Of a stretch of 55,084 nucleotides of DNA, positions 9,676 through 18,100 are shown piece after piece. Both the position numbers and the translations under genes were made by a program. The stretch is taken from contig JAIDUH010000212.1 in assembly GCA_029060285.1 (NCBI GenBank), forward strand, positions 1 through 55,084. Direction: 5' to 3'. Numbering within the stretch: the stretch's first letter is position 1; the number at the start of each line of letters is the position of its first letter. The notes below the pieces were generated by a model. The model was not told the DNA's origin. It saw only the letters and a list, made by a program, of their open reading frames with translations, and did no database searches. This stretch comes from Muribaculaceae bacterium. GTDB lineage: Bacteria; Bacteroidota; Bacteroidia; Bacteroidales; Muribaculaceae.

Positions 9676-11661
9676 TCATCTGCGGATTAGAATTTTCTCA
9701 ATATCGCCATAAGGAGAATATCTGATTATATAAGCTGAAGGATTGAAGAATCCTCCCCAATTGCCAACACGCTCAAGATTGATCGGCGTCTGGATTTCTC
9801 TTCCGTCAGGAATGGAAGCATTGAAATCGCCGTCATTAGATGCAATGCCGGGAATGAAATAATTGGCTATGTCGTAACCTGCAACTGCATACGTAGGGAA
9901 CGAACGAATCGGGCTATGTCCATAAGCAGATGAATATGTGGCAATGAATTCCTTGCCGGGTCCTGCAGTGTGGTCAAAGAAGAACCTTGACGGGAAATAG
10001 ACATCCGCCTTTTGGAAACGTTCTCTCAAGCCTTCAGCCACGGTGATCCAGCTGGGACGCCCGAGAACCTTCATCTCAACAAAAGGATTGTTCTCCTTAA
10101 GATATTCTATGGCGGTGAGCATTGTCTGGATTTCATCGCGAGACGTGGGATATCCATAGAAAAGATATCGCCCTCCTTCATCAAGTTTCAACTCGGCAAG
10201 ATCATCAAGCTTTCTGGAAATGACAGAAGACTTGTCGCGCCGCCCCTTGATGGATTCTGCAAAAGCATCTTCGGCATCTTCCTTTCCGACCAAGACGAGT
10301 TTATAAGATCCCAAAGTGGACGCAACCCACTCTCCTACTTCATCACTGAAATAAGCGGACGGGGTAAGAAGATGTATCATGGAAGGATTTTCCATATACA
10401 TTTCATTCTTGACATCAAAGGAATTTACAATCTCCACACCGTTATCCTCGCCATATTGTGCAAGCCAGGCAGGGAAGTTCTTTTCGTAAGTAGTGACTAC
10501 GATATCCGCTTTGAAGTCATCGAGGTCAGCCTTAAGAGACTCCGTAACTTTCACTGAATCATTGCTGGCCCTATTGTCGCACAGTACTTTCAGCCTGATT
10601 TTATATGGTGAATTTTTTAAGCCGTCAATAGCCAGAAGGGCACCTCTCGTGAACTCGTTGTCCCGTTTAGACATGGGGTCTTCAATCAAAATCGCCATGC
10701 TCACTGAATTTGTAAGTTCAGCGACTGAATCTTCAGGGACAAGCATATGGACCTCCTTATATATATCCCGGCGTCCTTCCAGACTGCTTTCTCGCTCATC
10801 GAATGGTTCCACCTCTTTTTCTACAGTAACGGTCTCTATCACAGGCACAGCTATCTGGGCGTTCTTTTTCAGGTGTGTTCCTGAATTCGCCTCTAAAAGA
10901 TCCTCTATGTCTACACCGGTCTTTTCAGCTACCGTCTCCCAAGTGTCATTTTTTGCAGCTTTGTATGTATCTATTCGAGCAATGCGCGTTTCTTCCACTT
11001 CTTTCACTTCCAAATTGTCCTTATTGGAATTTACACTTATCCTGAGGATATCTCCGGAAGCGAAATTATTTTCGGACACACCTTTATTATCACGAAGTAA
11101 CTGCTCTACACTTGTATTGTATGCTGTGGCAATATCTGCCAAAGTATCACCATCCTTAATAGTATAATACAAGAAAGAGGACCCGTCGTTGATCAGTTCG
11201 GATTCCTGTGGAATTGTAATCACGTCTCCCCTTCTCAATTGTGTCTTTGCAGAAGGATTGTAAAGATAGACCTTATCAACCTTCACTCCATACATTTTGG
11301 CAATGGAGTAAACAGAATCACCTTTCTTCACCACGTGGCGAATGACAGGATATGCTTCGGGAGGAGTAAAGTCAGAATCCTCCAAATCTTCATCTTTACG
11401 ATCTTCTATATCCACAGGATAATATACTTTTGCACCCTTGTCAAGCTTGGAACCAATGGAAGGATTAAGTTGCTCGAGTTTATCTATGTTCCAACCATAA
11501 CGATTTGCAATACCATAAAGAGAATCCCCTTTCTTCACTTCATACAAATAATATTGGCTTCCCGCGATATAAACCTTAGGAAGATCCTTTGTCGAAACAG
11601 ATGCAGAAGCAAAGGAAAAAACGCATATCGCCGCGGCGACGCTGAGTATGAATTTTTTCAT
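9676..11661 (-). CDS. LysM-repeat protein with periplasmic-binding-like domain
   Basis: The start chosen is the ATG at 11661, which gives MKKFILSVAAAICVFSF, a good signal peptide; a longer upstream start would put residues before it. Four LysM modules follow (roughly residues 35-85, 105-150, 165-215 and 240-285), recognisable by KKGDSLYGIANRYG-like blocks, which bind peptidoglycan. The C-terminal 350 residues resemble type I periplasmic-binding proteins (a segment like ILIEDPMSKRDNEFTRGALLAIDG), as in the LysM-containing substrate-binding proteins of Bacteroidales. The likely place is the periplasm, attached to the cell wall. It is the first gene of the minus-strand unit with the barrel and GSCFA genes. 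Confidence 0.85.
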   Translation of the reverse strand: MKKFILSVAAAICVFSFASASVSTKDLPKVYIAGSQYYLYEVKKGDSLYGIANRYGWNIDKLEQLNPSIGSKLDKGAKVYYPVDIEDRKDEDLEDSDFTPPEAYPVIRHVVKKGDSVYSIAKMYGVKVDKVYLYNPSAKTQLRRGDVITIPQESELINDGSSFLYYTIKDGDTLADIATAYNTSVEQLLRDNKGVSENNFASGDILRISVNSNKDNLEVKEVEETRIARIDTYKAAKNDTWETVAEKTGVDIEDLLEANSGTHLKKNAQIAVPVIETVTVEKEVEPFDERESSLEGRRDIYKEVHMLVPEDSVAELTNSVSMAILIEDPMSKRDNEFTRGALLAIDGLKNSPYKIRLKVLCDNRASNDSVKVTESLKADLDDFKADIVVTTYEKNFPAWLAQYGEDNGVEIVNSFDVKNEMYMENPSMIHLLTPSAYFSDEVGEWVASTLGSYKLVLVGKEDAEDAFAESIKGRRDKSSVISRKLDDLAELKLDEGGRYLFYGYPTSRDEIQTMLTAIEYLKENNPFVEMKVLGRPSWITVAEGLRERFQKADVYFPSRFFFDHTAGPGKEFIATYSSAYGHSPIRSFPTYAVAGYDIANYFIPGIASNDGDFNASIPDGREIQTPINLERVGNWGGFFNPSAYIIRYSPYGDIEKILIRR

Positions 11662-11745
11662 GTCACAATCTTTGAAATTAGAAAGGGATGCCACGCGATC
11701 AGCCTGTAGACACCAATTGCTGACAGACCCTTTTCGTTCATCTTA

Positions 11746-11753
11746 CAAAATTA
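11746..11753 (-). promoter_or_regulatory. -7 promoter box for the LysM/OMP/GSCFA unit
   Basis: The minus strand reads TAATTTTG, matching TAnnTTTG, about 85 bases upstream of the LysM protein start. No convincing -33 element is seen. Confidence 0.4.
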
Positions 11754-11879
11754 GTAAAAAAATCTGTTGACTTATGCATAAAATATGTTATAAATTAAAA
11801 AAAGGCTAAAAAAAGGCAAATTTTAGGCATTTTGCATAAGAAATCATGCCGATAATTAGGTTATTCGGAGGTTTTTTAT

Positions 11880-11887
11880 TAAATTTG
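11880..11887 (+). promoter_or_regulatory. -7 promoter box for ppdK
   Basis: TAAATTTG matches TAnnTTTG and lies 110 bases before the ppdK start. The divergent spacer also holds two direct copies of AAAAAAAGGC (near 11799-11820) of unknown meaning. Confidence 0.45.
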
Positions 11888-11996
11888 CACACATAAACCA
11901 AAAATGGATGATAAATCCTCATCACAAAGTTTCCAAGCGGAGTGATTGAAATTAGGTGTATGACCTAAAAAGACAATAATTAAATATATTTAATCA

Positions 11997-14714
11997 ATGG
12001 CAAAGAAAGTCTATACGTTCGGCAATGGTAAAGCTGAAGGTAATGCCGAGATGAGAAACCTGCTCGGCGGCAAGGGTGCTAACCTTGCTGAGATGAATCT
12101 TCTGGGAATGCCAGTGCCTCCCGGATTCACTATCACTACAGAAGTTTGTACAGAGTACACTCAGTACGGCCGTGATAAAGTTGTAGCTGACATTCAAAAA
12201 GACGTTGAGGCAGCTATCGCTCACATCGAAGAGCTCACAGGCAATAAATTCAATGATCCTTCCAATCCTCTTCTTGTATCTGTTCGTTCAGGTGCACGTG
12301 CATCTATGCCCGGCATGATGGACACTGTCCTCAACCTCGGTATGAACGATGCTACAGTAGCCACAATGGCAGAGAAGAGCGGTAATCCTCGTTTCGCATG
12401 GGACAGCTACCGTCGTTTTGTCCAGATGTATGGCGACGTTGTTCTCGGCATGAAGCCAAAGAGCAAGACAGATATCGACCCGTTCGAGGCCATCATGGAT
12501 CAGGTGAAAGAAGAGAAAGGCGTTAAGCTTGACACAGAACTTGACGTAGACGATCTCAAAGAACTCGTTAAGCGTTTCAAGGCTGCCGTTAAGGAATACA
12601 CAGGCAAGGACTTCCCTGAATCAGCTTGGGAACAGCTTTGGGGCGGTATCTGCGCTGTATTTGACAGCTGGATGAACGAACGTGCTATCCTCTACCGTCG
12701 CATGAACCAGATTCCTGAAGAATGGGGAACTGCTGTTAACGTTCAGGCAATGGTTTACGGCAATATGGGCAACAACTCTGCTACAGGTGTAGCTTTCAGC
12801 CGTGATGCCGCAACTGGTGAAAACATCTTCAATGGTGAGTATCTTATCAACGCTCAGGGTGAAGACGTGGTAGCCGGTGTGCGTACTCCTCAGCAGATCA
12901 CAATCGAGGGTTCACGTCGTTGGGCTAAGCTTCAGGGCATTTCAGAAGAAGAACGTGCCGCCAAATATCCCGCACTTGAAGAGACAATGCCTGACTGCGC
13001 TGCAGAACTCATCGCTATCGCTAATCGTCTTGAAGACTACTACCGTGACATGCAGGACATGGAGTTCACTATCCAGAACGGCAAGCTCTGGATGCTCCAG
13101 ACCCGTAACGGCAAGCGTACAGGTGCCGCTATGGTCAAGATCGCCATGGATCTGCTCCGCGACAATATGATCGACGAGAAGACTGCACTTCTCCGTATGG
13201 AGCCGCAGAAACTCGACGAACTCCTCCACCCCATCTTTGACAAGGACGCACTCAAGCGTGCCAAGGTAGTTGCCAAGGGTCTTCCAGCATCTCCGGGTGC
13301 AGCTTGCGGCCAGATCGTATTCTCAGCTGAAGACGCTGAAGCATGGGCTGACAAAAAACGTAAGGTAGTTCTCGTACGTATCGAGACATCTCCTGAAGAC
13401 CTCCGTGGTATGGCAGTGGCTCAGGGTATCCTGACAATGCGCGGCGGTATGACCAGCCACGCTGCAGTGGTTGCTCGCGGTATGGGCAAATGCTGCGTTT
13501 CAGGTGCTGGCGAAATCCGCGTTGACTACAAGGCTAAGACTGTAGAAATGGGCGGTAAGACATACAAGGAAGGCGACTGGATCTCCCTCAACGGTTCCAC
13601 TGGTGACGTTTATGATGGTCAGGTTCCAACTACTGAACCGGAACTCGGCGGCGACTTCGCTGCCATCATGAACCTTGCTGATAAGTTTACAAAGTGTCTC
13701 GTACGCACTAACGCTGACACTCCCCGCGATGCTAAGCAGGCTCGCAAGTTCGGCGCTCAGGGTATCGGTCTTTGCCGCACAGAGCACATGTTCTTCGAAG
13801 GTGACCGTATCAAGGCTATCCGCGAGATGATCCTTGCAAGCGATGAAGAAGGTCGTCGTATTGCTCTTGCAAAACTTCTCCCAATGCAGCGTGGTGACTT
13901 TGAAGGCATCTTTACTGCAATGGACGGCTACGGCGTGACAGTTCGACTCCTTGATCCTCCATTGCATGAGTTCGTTCCTCACCAGACAGCAACTCAGAAA
14001 GAAATGGCAGAGGAAATGGGCCTTACTCTCGAAGAGGTTAAGGCAAAGGTCGACTCTCTCGAAGAGTTCAACCCGATGCTTGGACATCGTGGTTGCCGTC
14101 TTGGCATCACATATCCTGAGATCACAGAGATGCAGACACGTGCTATCATCGAGGCTGCCCTCAATTGTAAGGCTAAGGGCATCAAGGTTCATCCTGAAAT
14201 CATGGTTCCTCTCGTAGGCACACTCAAGGAGCTCCAGCATCAGGCTAATGTAATTCACACTACAGCCGCCAAGGTGTTTGACGAAAGAGGCGAGACTGTT
14301 CCTTACAAGGTTGGTACAATGATTGAGGTTCCGCGTGCCGCTCTCACAGCAAATCAGATTGCTGAGGTAGCTGAATTCTTCTCATTCGGCACAAACGACC
14401 TTACTCAGATGACATTCGGCTACAGCCGTGACGATGCTCCGAAGTTCATCAAGAAATACAAAGAACTTGGTATCCTGAAAGTTGATCCGTTCGAGGTTCT
14501 TGATCAGGAAGGCGTCGGCCAGCTCGTAGAAATGGGTGTTAAGAAAGGCCGCTCAACCAACCCGGACCTCAAAGTCGGAGTCTGTGGCGAACACGGTGGC
14601 GAACCCAGCTCAGTTAAGTTCTGCGCCAAGATCGGCATGAACTACGTAAGCTGCTCACCGTTCCGCGTGCCCATCGCCCGCGTAGCAGCGGCGCAGGCTG
14701 CAATCGAAGACTAA
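11997..14714 (+). CDS. ppdK: Pyruvate, phosphate dikinase
   Basis: Complete 905-residue dikinase interconverting pyruvate, ATP and phosphate with PEP, AMP and pyrophosphate; in anaerobes it is a glycolytic/gluconeogenic enzyme and produces pyrophosphate that HppA could use. The N-terminal ATP-grasp region starts at GNGKAEGNAEMRNLLGGKGA. The phosphohistidine loop GGMTSHAAVVARG lies near residue 485. The C-terminal PEP/pyruvate barrel includes the active-site block VGVCGEHGGEP near 860. The last codons (AAQAAIED, stop) are inside the left attachment repeat of the prophage, and a near-identical copy of that end lies 40 kb downstream. The protein is intact, so integration restored the reading frame. 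Confidence 0.97.
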   Translation: MAKKVYTFGNGKAEGNAEMRNLLGGKGANLAEMNLLGMPVPPGFTITTEVCTEYTQYGRDKVVADIQKDVEAAIAHIEELTGNKFNDPSNPLLVSVRSGARASMPGMMDTVLNLGMNDATVATMAEKSGNPRFAWDSYRRFVQMYGDVVLGMKPKSKTDIDPFEAIMDQVKEEKGVKLDTELDVDDLKELVKRFKAAVKEYTGKDFPESAWEQLWGGICAVFDSWMNERAILYRRMNQIPEEWGTAVNVQAMVYGNMGNNSATGVAFSRDAATGENIFNGEYLINAQGEDVVAGVRTPQQITIEGSRRWAKLQGISEEERAAKYPALEETMPDCAAELIAIANRLEDYYRDMQDMEFTIQNGKLWMLQTRNGKRTGAAMVKIAMDLLRDNMIDEKTALLRMEPQKLDELLHPIFDKDALKRAKVVAKGLPASPGAACGQIVFSAEDAEAWADKKRKVVLVRIETSPEDLRGMAVAQGILTMRGGMTSHAAVVARGMGKCCVSGAGEIRVDYKAKTVEMGGKTYKEGDWISLNGSTGDVYDGQVPTTEPELGGDFAAIMNLADKFTKCLVRTNADTPRDAKQARKFGAQGIGLCRTEHMFFEGDRIKAIREMILASDEEGRRIALAKLLPMQRGDFEGIFTAMDGYGVTVRLLDPPLHEFVPHQTATQKEMAEEMGLTLEEVKAKVDSLEEFNPMLGHRGCRLGITYPEITEMQTRAIIEAALNCKAKGIKVHPEIMVPLVGTLKELQHQANVIHTTAAKVFDERGETVPYKVGTMIEVPRAALTANQIAEVAEFFSFGTNDLTQMTFGYSRDDAPKFIKKYKELGILKVDPFEVLDQEGVGQLVEMGVKKGRSTNPDLKVGVCGEHGGEPSSVKFCAKIGMNYVSCSPFRVPIARVAAAQAAIED

Positions 14715-14715
14715 G
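14686..14715 (+). repeat. attL: left attachment repeat in the ppdK 3' end
   Basis: This 30-bp stretch matches 54774-54803 at 28 positions, including an identical run CAGCGGCGCAGGCTGC. Both copies encode AAQAAIED plus stop; the two differences are a synonymous third base in an Ala codon and one in a Glu codon. This is the pattern of an integrase that targets a conserved coding end and restores it. Confidence 0.9.
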
Positions 14716-14739
14716 CATATTCCCCTGACAATCGCTATA

Positions 14740-14780
14740 ATAGGCGATAACTCACTCTAAAAAAGTGGGTTATCGCCTAT
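14740..14780 (+). terminator. Terminator after ppdK, left copy
   Basis: A 16-bp stem (14740-14755 with 14765-14780, one wobble) encloses the loop TCTAAAAAA and is followed by CGTATTTTTA. It lies inside the element and now ends ppdK transcription before the integrase. Confidence 0.7.
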
Positions 14781-14838
14781 CGTATTTTTAAGACGCTTTC
14801 AAGGTTTGCACGATAATCATGCAGAATGTGGAGGTTAA

Positions 14839-14905
14839 ACTTACAAAATCCGATACAAAATTCAGAGGGCGCACTTACAAGGAACTTACAAAACCTTTAC
14901 AAAGG
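14839..14905 (+). repeat. Phased TTACAAA repeats upstream of the integrase
   Basis: TACAAA cores start at 14842, 14854, 14876, 14887 and 14898, i.e. spaced 12, 22, 11 and 11 bases, so they lie on one face of the helix. Four are preceded by CTT, CTT-like or CTTT. Position between attL and the integrase gene fits arm-type binding sites for the integrase. A related ACTTACTAAG occurs near attR (54730-54740). These repeats argue that the integrase start is downstream of them. Confidence 0.5.
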
Positions 14906-14929
14906 TTTCTAAATAATCATCAGACACTT

Positions 14930-16429
14930 ATGGCAACATTCAAAGCAATCGTTAGAACGAAACGTAAGGACGGGTTCTATCAGGTGTATATCCGGTGTGT
15001 GCATAACCAGAAGCCGGGATACATCAAGACCGACAAACTTGTCACGGATAAGCAGCTCGATAAGAACGGCGACATTAAAGACCCCTTTGTGAATGAGTAT
15101 TGCGCCCGGCGCATATTGGAGTTTACCCAACGTCTCAACCGGAAGGACATTGGGAAATGGACGGTCAAGCAGGTTGTGGGCTTCCTCGCCATGGAGGACG
15201 AGGACTTATATTTTTCGGATTACGCACGCCTCCACATCGACCGCATGAGAGACCGGGGGCAGGTCAGGAACGCCCGGAATTATGAGTTGGCACTCCAGCA
15301 TCTGGAGAGGTATGCCGGTACTACAAAGGTCATGTTCGGGCAGCTTACGTCCACATGGGTTAATCTCTGGATCAAGGAGCTTGAAATGACGGCAAGGGCG
15401 AAGGAAATGTACCCGGTGTGCATGCGTCAGGTATTCCGGGAAGCTGTGAAGGAACACAACGATTACGACAACGACGTTGTGAGGATCAAGACCAATCCGT
15501 GGGCGAAGGTTAAGATACCACAGGCAGACCGGGCAGAGAAGAGAGCCATCAGTGCGGAGGAATGCCGTAAGTTCTTCAGTGTCGTCCTCCCTGAATCGCC
15601 GTCGTCGCGTCCGAAAGGTGAACTCGGCAGGGACGTTGCATTGTTGGTGTTGTGTCTCGCCGGCATAAACACCGTTGATCTCTTCCACCTGAAGAAAACC
15701 GATTACCGGCACGGCATCATATCCTACAAGCGAGCCAAGACCAAGAAGAGCAGAGCGGACGAGGCCTATATCGAAATGAGGGTCGAGCCGATAATACAGC
15801 CGCTTTTCGACAAATACAGGGCCGACGACAAAGACCCCTATCTTTTCAACTTCCATAAGCGGTATGCGGACAGTGACAGTTTTGGAGCCAACGCCAACGC
15901 CGGAATAAAGGACGTGTGCAGACTCCTGAAAGTACCGGACGATAAATTGTATTGCGTCTACACCTTCCGGCACACATGGGGGACTATCGCCCAGAATGAT
16001 TGCGGCGCGTCGATCTCCGAGGTTGGCTTCGCCATGAATCACAGCGGAGGCCATAACGTCACACGAGGATATATCAAGCCTGACTTCTCGCCGGCATGGG
16101 AACTCAACGCTAAGGTCATTGAGTTTATCTTCTTTTCCAACGCACCGAGCAAGCAGGGAGCAGCGCGAGACCTCAACCACCCAAAGAACGAGGACAGGCA
16201 ATTCAGGCTGTCGCCGAAGAAACTTGTTTATGCCCGTGCCTATTTCCGAGGTGAGCTTCTGTCCGAGATAACTGACATCGGCTTCTCAAACGTCGATGAG
16301 GTTGTTTCAAGACTCGCAACAAAATTTCCTGACACCATTCCGCAGGGTTGCGCTGTTCATTTCCGCATGAAGGACGTTGACGCAGGTATCGAGGTTGTAT
16401 ATGAGCGGACGAAGGGCAAGGGTTTTTAA
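14930..16429 (+). CDS. int: Tyrosine-type site-specific integrase
   Basis: Tyrosine recombinase that integrates and excises the element at the ppdK end. The ATG at 14930 (MATFKAIVRTKRKDG) is chosen because this is the usual start of Bacteroidales phage integrases and the 37 codons upstream consist of repeated TTACAAA sites. An arm-type domain (about residues 1-80) is followed by a core-binding SAM-like domain (90-200) and the catalytic domain. Box II shows TFRHTWG, the H/W box is AMNHSG, and the nucleophile is the Tyr of RGYIKPDF. Where Arg I is expected the protein reads LAGINTVDLFHLK, so the first catalytic arginine is replaced, as in IntDOT of CTnDOT. It lies just inside attL. Confidence 0.9.
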   Translation: MATFKAIVRTKRKDGFYQVYIRCVHNQKPGYIKTDKLVTDKQLDKNGDIKDPFVNEYCARRILEFTQRLNRKDIGKWTVKQVVGFLAMEDEDLYFSDYARLHIDRMRDRGQVRNARNYELALQHLERYAGTTKVMFGQLTSTWVNLWIKELEMTARAKEMYPVCMRQVFREAVKEHNDYDNDVVRIKTNPWAKVKIPQADRAEKRAISAEECRKFFSVVLPESPSSRPKGELGRDVALLVLCLAGINTVDLFHLKKTDYRHGIISYKRAKTKKSRADEAYIEMRVEPIIQPLFDKYRADDKDPYLFNFHKRYADSDSFGANANAGIKDVCRLLKVPDDKLYCVYTFRHTWGTIAQNDCGASISEVGFAMNHSGGHNVTRGYIKPDFSPAWELNAKVIEFIFFSNAPSKQGAARDLNHPKNEDRQFRLSPKKLVYARAYFRGELLSEITDIGFSNVDEVVSRLATKFPDTIPQGCAVHFRMKDVDAGIEVVYERTKGKGF

Positions 16430-16593
16430 TTTCCGAGATCCAGACAAAAATTTCCTGAACCGGCTTTGGAATTTCCCGAAGTCGGCTTTTCTTTTCCCAT
16501 TTTTCCTCTATGAGATTCTAAAATTCAAAGATAATTTCCTTCACGGTGTTTTTCATGCCAACGTCGTTGCCTTAATTCTACATCTACATCCAT

Positions 16594-16621
16594 AGAAAAT
16601 ATCTTTGAATAGATATTTTCT
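16594..16621 (+). terminator. Hairpin downstream of the integrase
   Basis: A perfect 11-bp stem (16594-16604 with 16611-16621) around six bases. It is AT-rich with no clean T-run, so it may be a weak terminator or a structural element; it is flanked on both sides by TCTACATCTACAT. Confidence 0.4.
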
Positions 16622-16652
16622 TCTACATCTACATTACTAATTATACATCTAA

Positions 16653-16666
16653 CGCGCGTACGCGCG
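16653..16666. repeat. GC palindrome CGCGCGTACGCGCG
   Basis: A perfect 14-bp palindrome in otherwise AT-rich noncoding DNA, 12 bases before the first 11-bp repeat array. It could be a protein-binding site. Confidence 0.45.
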
Positions 16667-16677
16667 AAGCTTACGTT

Positions 16678-16739
16678 TTGGTTTCACTTTGGTTTTTACT
16701 TGGTTTTACTTTGGTTTCCGATAGATTTCGGTTTGGTTT
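16678..16739 (+). repeat. 11-bp tandem repeat array A (TTTGGTTTnnn)
   Basis: The GG of the motif falls at 16680, 16691, 16702, 16713 and 16735, an exact 11-base period with one degenerate unit at 16724. Units read TTTGGTTTCAC, TTTGGTTTTTA, CTTGGTTTTAC, TTTGGTTTCCG. Confidence 0.7.
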
Positions 16740-16866
16740 CTATCTAATTTACTGATTATTAGATTTATATATCTTATAAGGTTTAAATTTTATGATTTTT
16801 TGATATTTTTAGGTGATTTCGGTTCGGTTTTATTTAGGTTATTTGAATAAAGGCACGTTTAGTATC

Positions 16867-16954
16867 GTAGGTTAAAGTTAGGTTTACTTTTGGTTATGTT
16901 TTGGTTTCCATTTGGTTTTTGTTAGGATTGATTAAGGTTAAAGTTTGGGTGACT
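16867..16954 (+). repeat. 11-bp tandem repeat array B
   Basis: Eight units with GG at 16870, 16881, 16892, 16903, 16914, 16925, 16936 and 16947, exactly 11 bases apart. The best units are TTTGGTTATGT, TTTGGTTTCCA and TTTGGTTTTTG; outer units are more diverged (TTAGGATTGAT, TAAGGTTAAAG). Same orientation and consensus as array A. Confidence 0.7.
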
Positions 16955-16975
16955 ATCCTTGCGGACGGTCACCCA
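16946..16975 (-). terminator. Hairpin downstream of the terminase-like gene
   Basis: TGGGTGAC (16946-16953) pairs with GTCACCCA (16968-16975), with an inner TCC/GGA pairing. It overlaps the last unit of repeat array B. On the minus strand no strong U-run follows, so termination is possible but unproven. Confidence 0.4.
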
Positions 16976-17046
16976 CCTATCATGAGATATTATAGCAATA
17001 AAATCAGCTTGCAGGGTTCTAAAGTAGATAAAATAGACGAGACCGG

Positions 17047-17475
17047 TTATTCTTCCTCGTCCTCTTCCTCACCTCCACACAGAGCCTTCAACGTGTCCTC
17101 TATTGTGCGCGGACCCATATTAATCTCCATGTTTATATCCTGAGACTTCATGCGCGGAGTGTGGAACTCCATAATTTTAAGCTCAGCCGCGACGCGATCA
17201 GCCGGAGACAGGAACTTCATATCAAATTCAAAATCCGACATGACGAGCGGATTGCCGTCCGCATCGACAGCAGGAATCTCCACGACGGTACGGTACGGAC
17301 CGTCATCACCATTCGCCCACTTGATCCTCTGTATTATCTTCGGTTTCCCTTCCTCGTCCACTTGTGCGCGCGGTGTAAGGTATTCGCTCGTATGATTGAG
17401 CAAAGCCCCTTTAGTCGGGTTGTTTTTGTTCGGTGTGCCTTTCTGCCGCCCACCTGTCTTATATCCTTTTGCCAT
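17047..17475 (-). CDS. Putative terminase small subunit
   Basis: A 142-residue protein starting at the ATG at 17475 (MAKGYKTGGRQKGTPNK). The N-terminal GGRQKGTPNK block is the basic motif common at the start of small terminase subunits and related DNA-packaging initiators of phages. A helical region with LSPADRVAAELKIMEFHTPRM follows, and the last ten residues are acidic (GGEEEDEEE). Small terminases bind the packaging site and load DNA onto the large subunit. No large subunit is visible in the window. It is transcribed away from the neighbouring virion genes, and the phased 11-bp repeats lie directly 3' of it. The family call is by motif only. Confidence 0.5.
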   Translation of the reverse strand: MAKGYKTGGRQKGTPNKNNPTKGALLNHTSEYLTPRAQVDEEGKPKIIQRIKWANGDDGPYRTVVEIPAVDADGNPLVMSDFEFDMKFLSPADRVAAELKIMEFHTPRMKSQDINMEINMGPRTIEDTLKALCGGEEEDEEE

Positions 17476-17555
17476 AAGCCTGAAATATATTTTGTGCGCG
17501 TGACGCAACGGTTAAAACTGAAATACAAAGATAGTGCATTAATTTAGCGCGCGAA

Positions 17556-17573
17556 TTTTAAGTATTGCAATAT
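17556..17573 (+). repeat. 18-bp motif, copy 1 (TTTTAAGTATTGCAATAT)
   Basis: This 18-mer recurs at 54130-54147 with one difference, each time just upstream of a plus-strand gene. It contains the palindrome TATTGCAATA. On the minus strand the nearby TATCTTTG could serve the terminase-like gene as a -7 box. Confidence 0.4.
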
Positions 17574-17590
17574 CTCAAATAAACGCACAT

Positions 17591-18088
17591 ATGGGACTCA
17601 TCGGAGGCATAATAGGAGGTGCCGCAGGTATCGCCGGTAGCATCTTTGGCGGCATAAGCGCGTCGAAGGCAATGAAGAAGGTCAAGAATAACCTGCAAGA
17701 CCAGAAGCGCACCAATCAAGACTGGTACGACCAACGATATAACGAGGATGCGACGCAGAGAGCCGACGCACAGGCCATACTCGCCAGAACGGAGGCCGCT
17801 ATCAAGTCGCGCAACCGTGCGGCAACAGGAGCCGCCGCAGTGATGGGAGGCACAGAAGAGAGTGTCGCCGCCACCAAAGCAGCCAACGCACAGGCACAAG
17901 CCGAGGCAACCTCTAACATCGCCGTCAATGCCGAGCGTAGGAAGGACTCAATCGAGCAGCAGTATCAGCAGCGCGACGCACAACTCAACGAGGCACTGAA
18001 CAACATGGAGGTAAACAAGGCACAGGCTATTTCTCAGGCCGTGCAGGGTGTAGCCTCAGCCGCCGGGAATATCGCCGGTGCATTCTAA
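17591..18088 (+). CDS. Internal virion protein, T7 gp14-like
   Basis: A 165-residue protein starting with a Gly/Ala/Ile-rich helix (MGLIGGIIGGAAGIAGSIFGG) followed by Ala/Gln-rich amphipathic helices and a hydrophobic C-terminus (VASAAGNIAGAF). This is the layout of the small ejection proteins of podoviruses (T7 gp14 type), which leave the virion and help form the channel through the cell envelope. It is first of three closely spaced plus-strand genes leading into the giant protein, which supports a shared role inside the capsid. Recognition is by composition and context, not by a strict motif. Confidence 0.6.
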   Translation: MGLIGGIIGGAAGIAGSIFGGISASKAMKKVKNNLQDQKRTNQDWYDQRYNEDATQRADAQAILARTEAAIKSRNRAATGAAAVMGGTEESVAATKAANAQAQAEATSNIAVNAERRKDSIEQQYQQRDAQLNEALNNMEVNKAQAISQAVQGVASAAGNIAGAF

Positions 18089-18100
18089 TACCATACGCTT

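Larger units (their letters stand above)
16430..17046. other. Noncoding 617-bp region with repeats and hairpins
   Basis: No credible gene is seen. The stretch holds a hairpin after int, direct repeats of TCTACATCTACAT (near 16578 and 16622), a GC palindrome, two arrays of 11-bp repeats around an AT-rich core (about 16746-16860) and a final hairpin before the terminase-like gene. The plus strand is strongly G+T-rich. The arrangement is that of a cis-acting site for replication, packaging or segregation. Confidence 0.6.

Noticed and set aside
14819..14929. Extra 37 codons at the start of the integrase
   Set aside because: The DNA is made of phased TTACAAA repeats and the translated text is not part of the known N-terminal arm domain; the ATG at 14930 is preferred.
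15206..16201. 331-codon minus-strand frame opposite the integrase
   Set aside because: It is the mirror of GC-rich integrase codons; composition rich in Val/Arg/Pro/Cys and no start context. The plus-strand integrase explains the DNA.
16653..16954. CRISPR array
   Set aside because: Units are 11 bases with no spacers, and no cas gene is present; no other regularly spaced repeat in the window fits a CRISPR.
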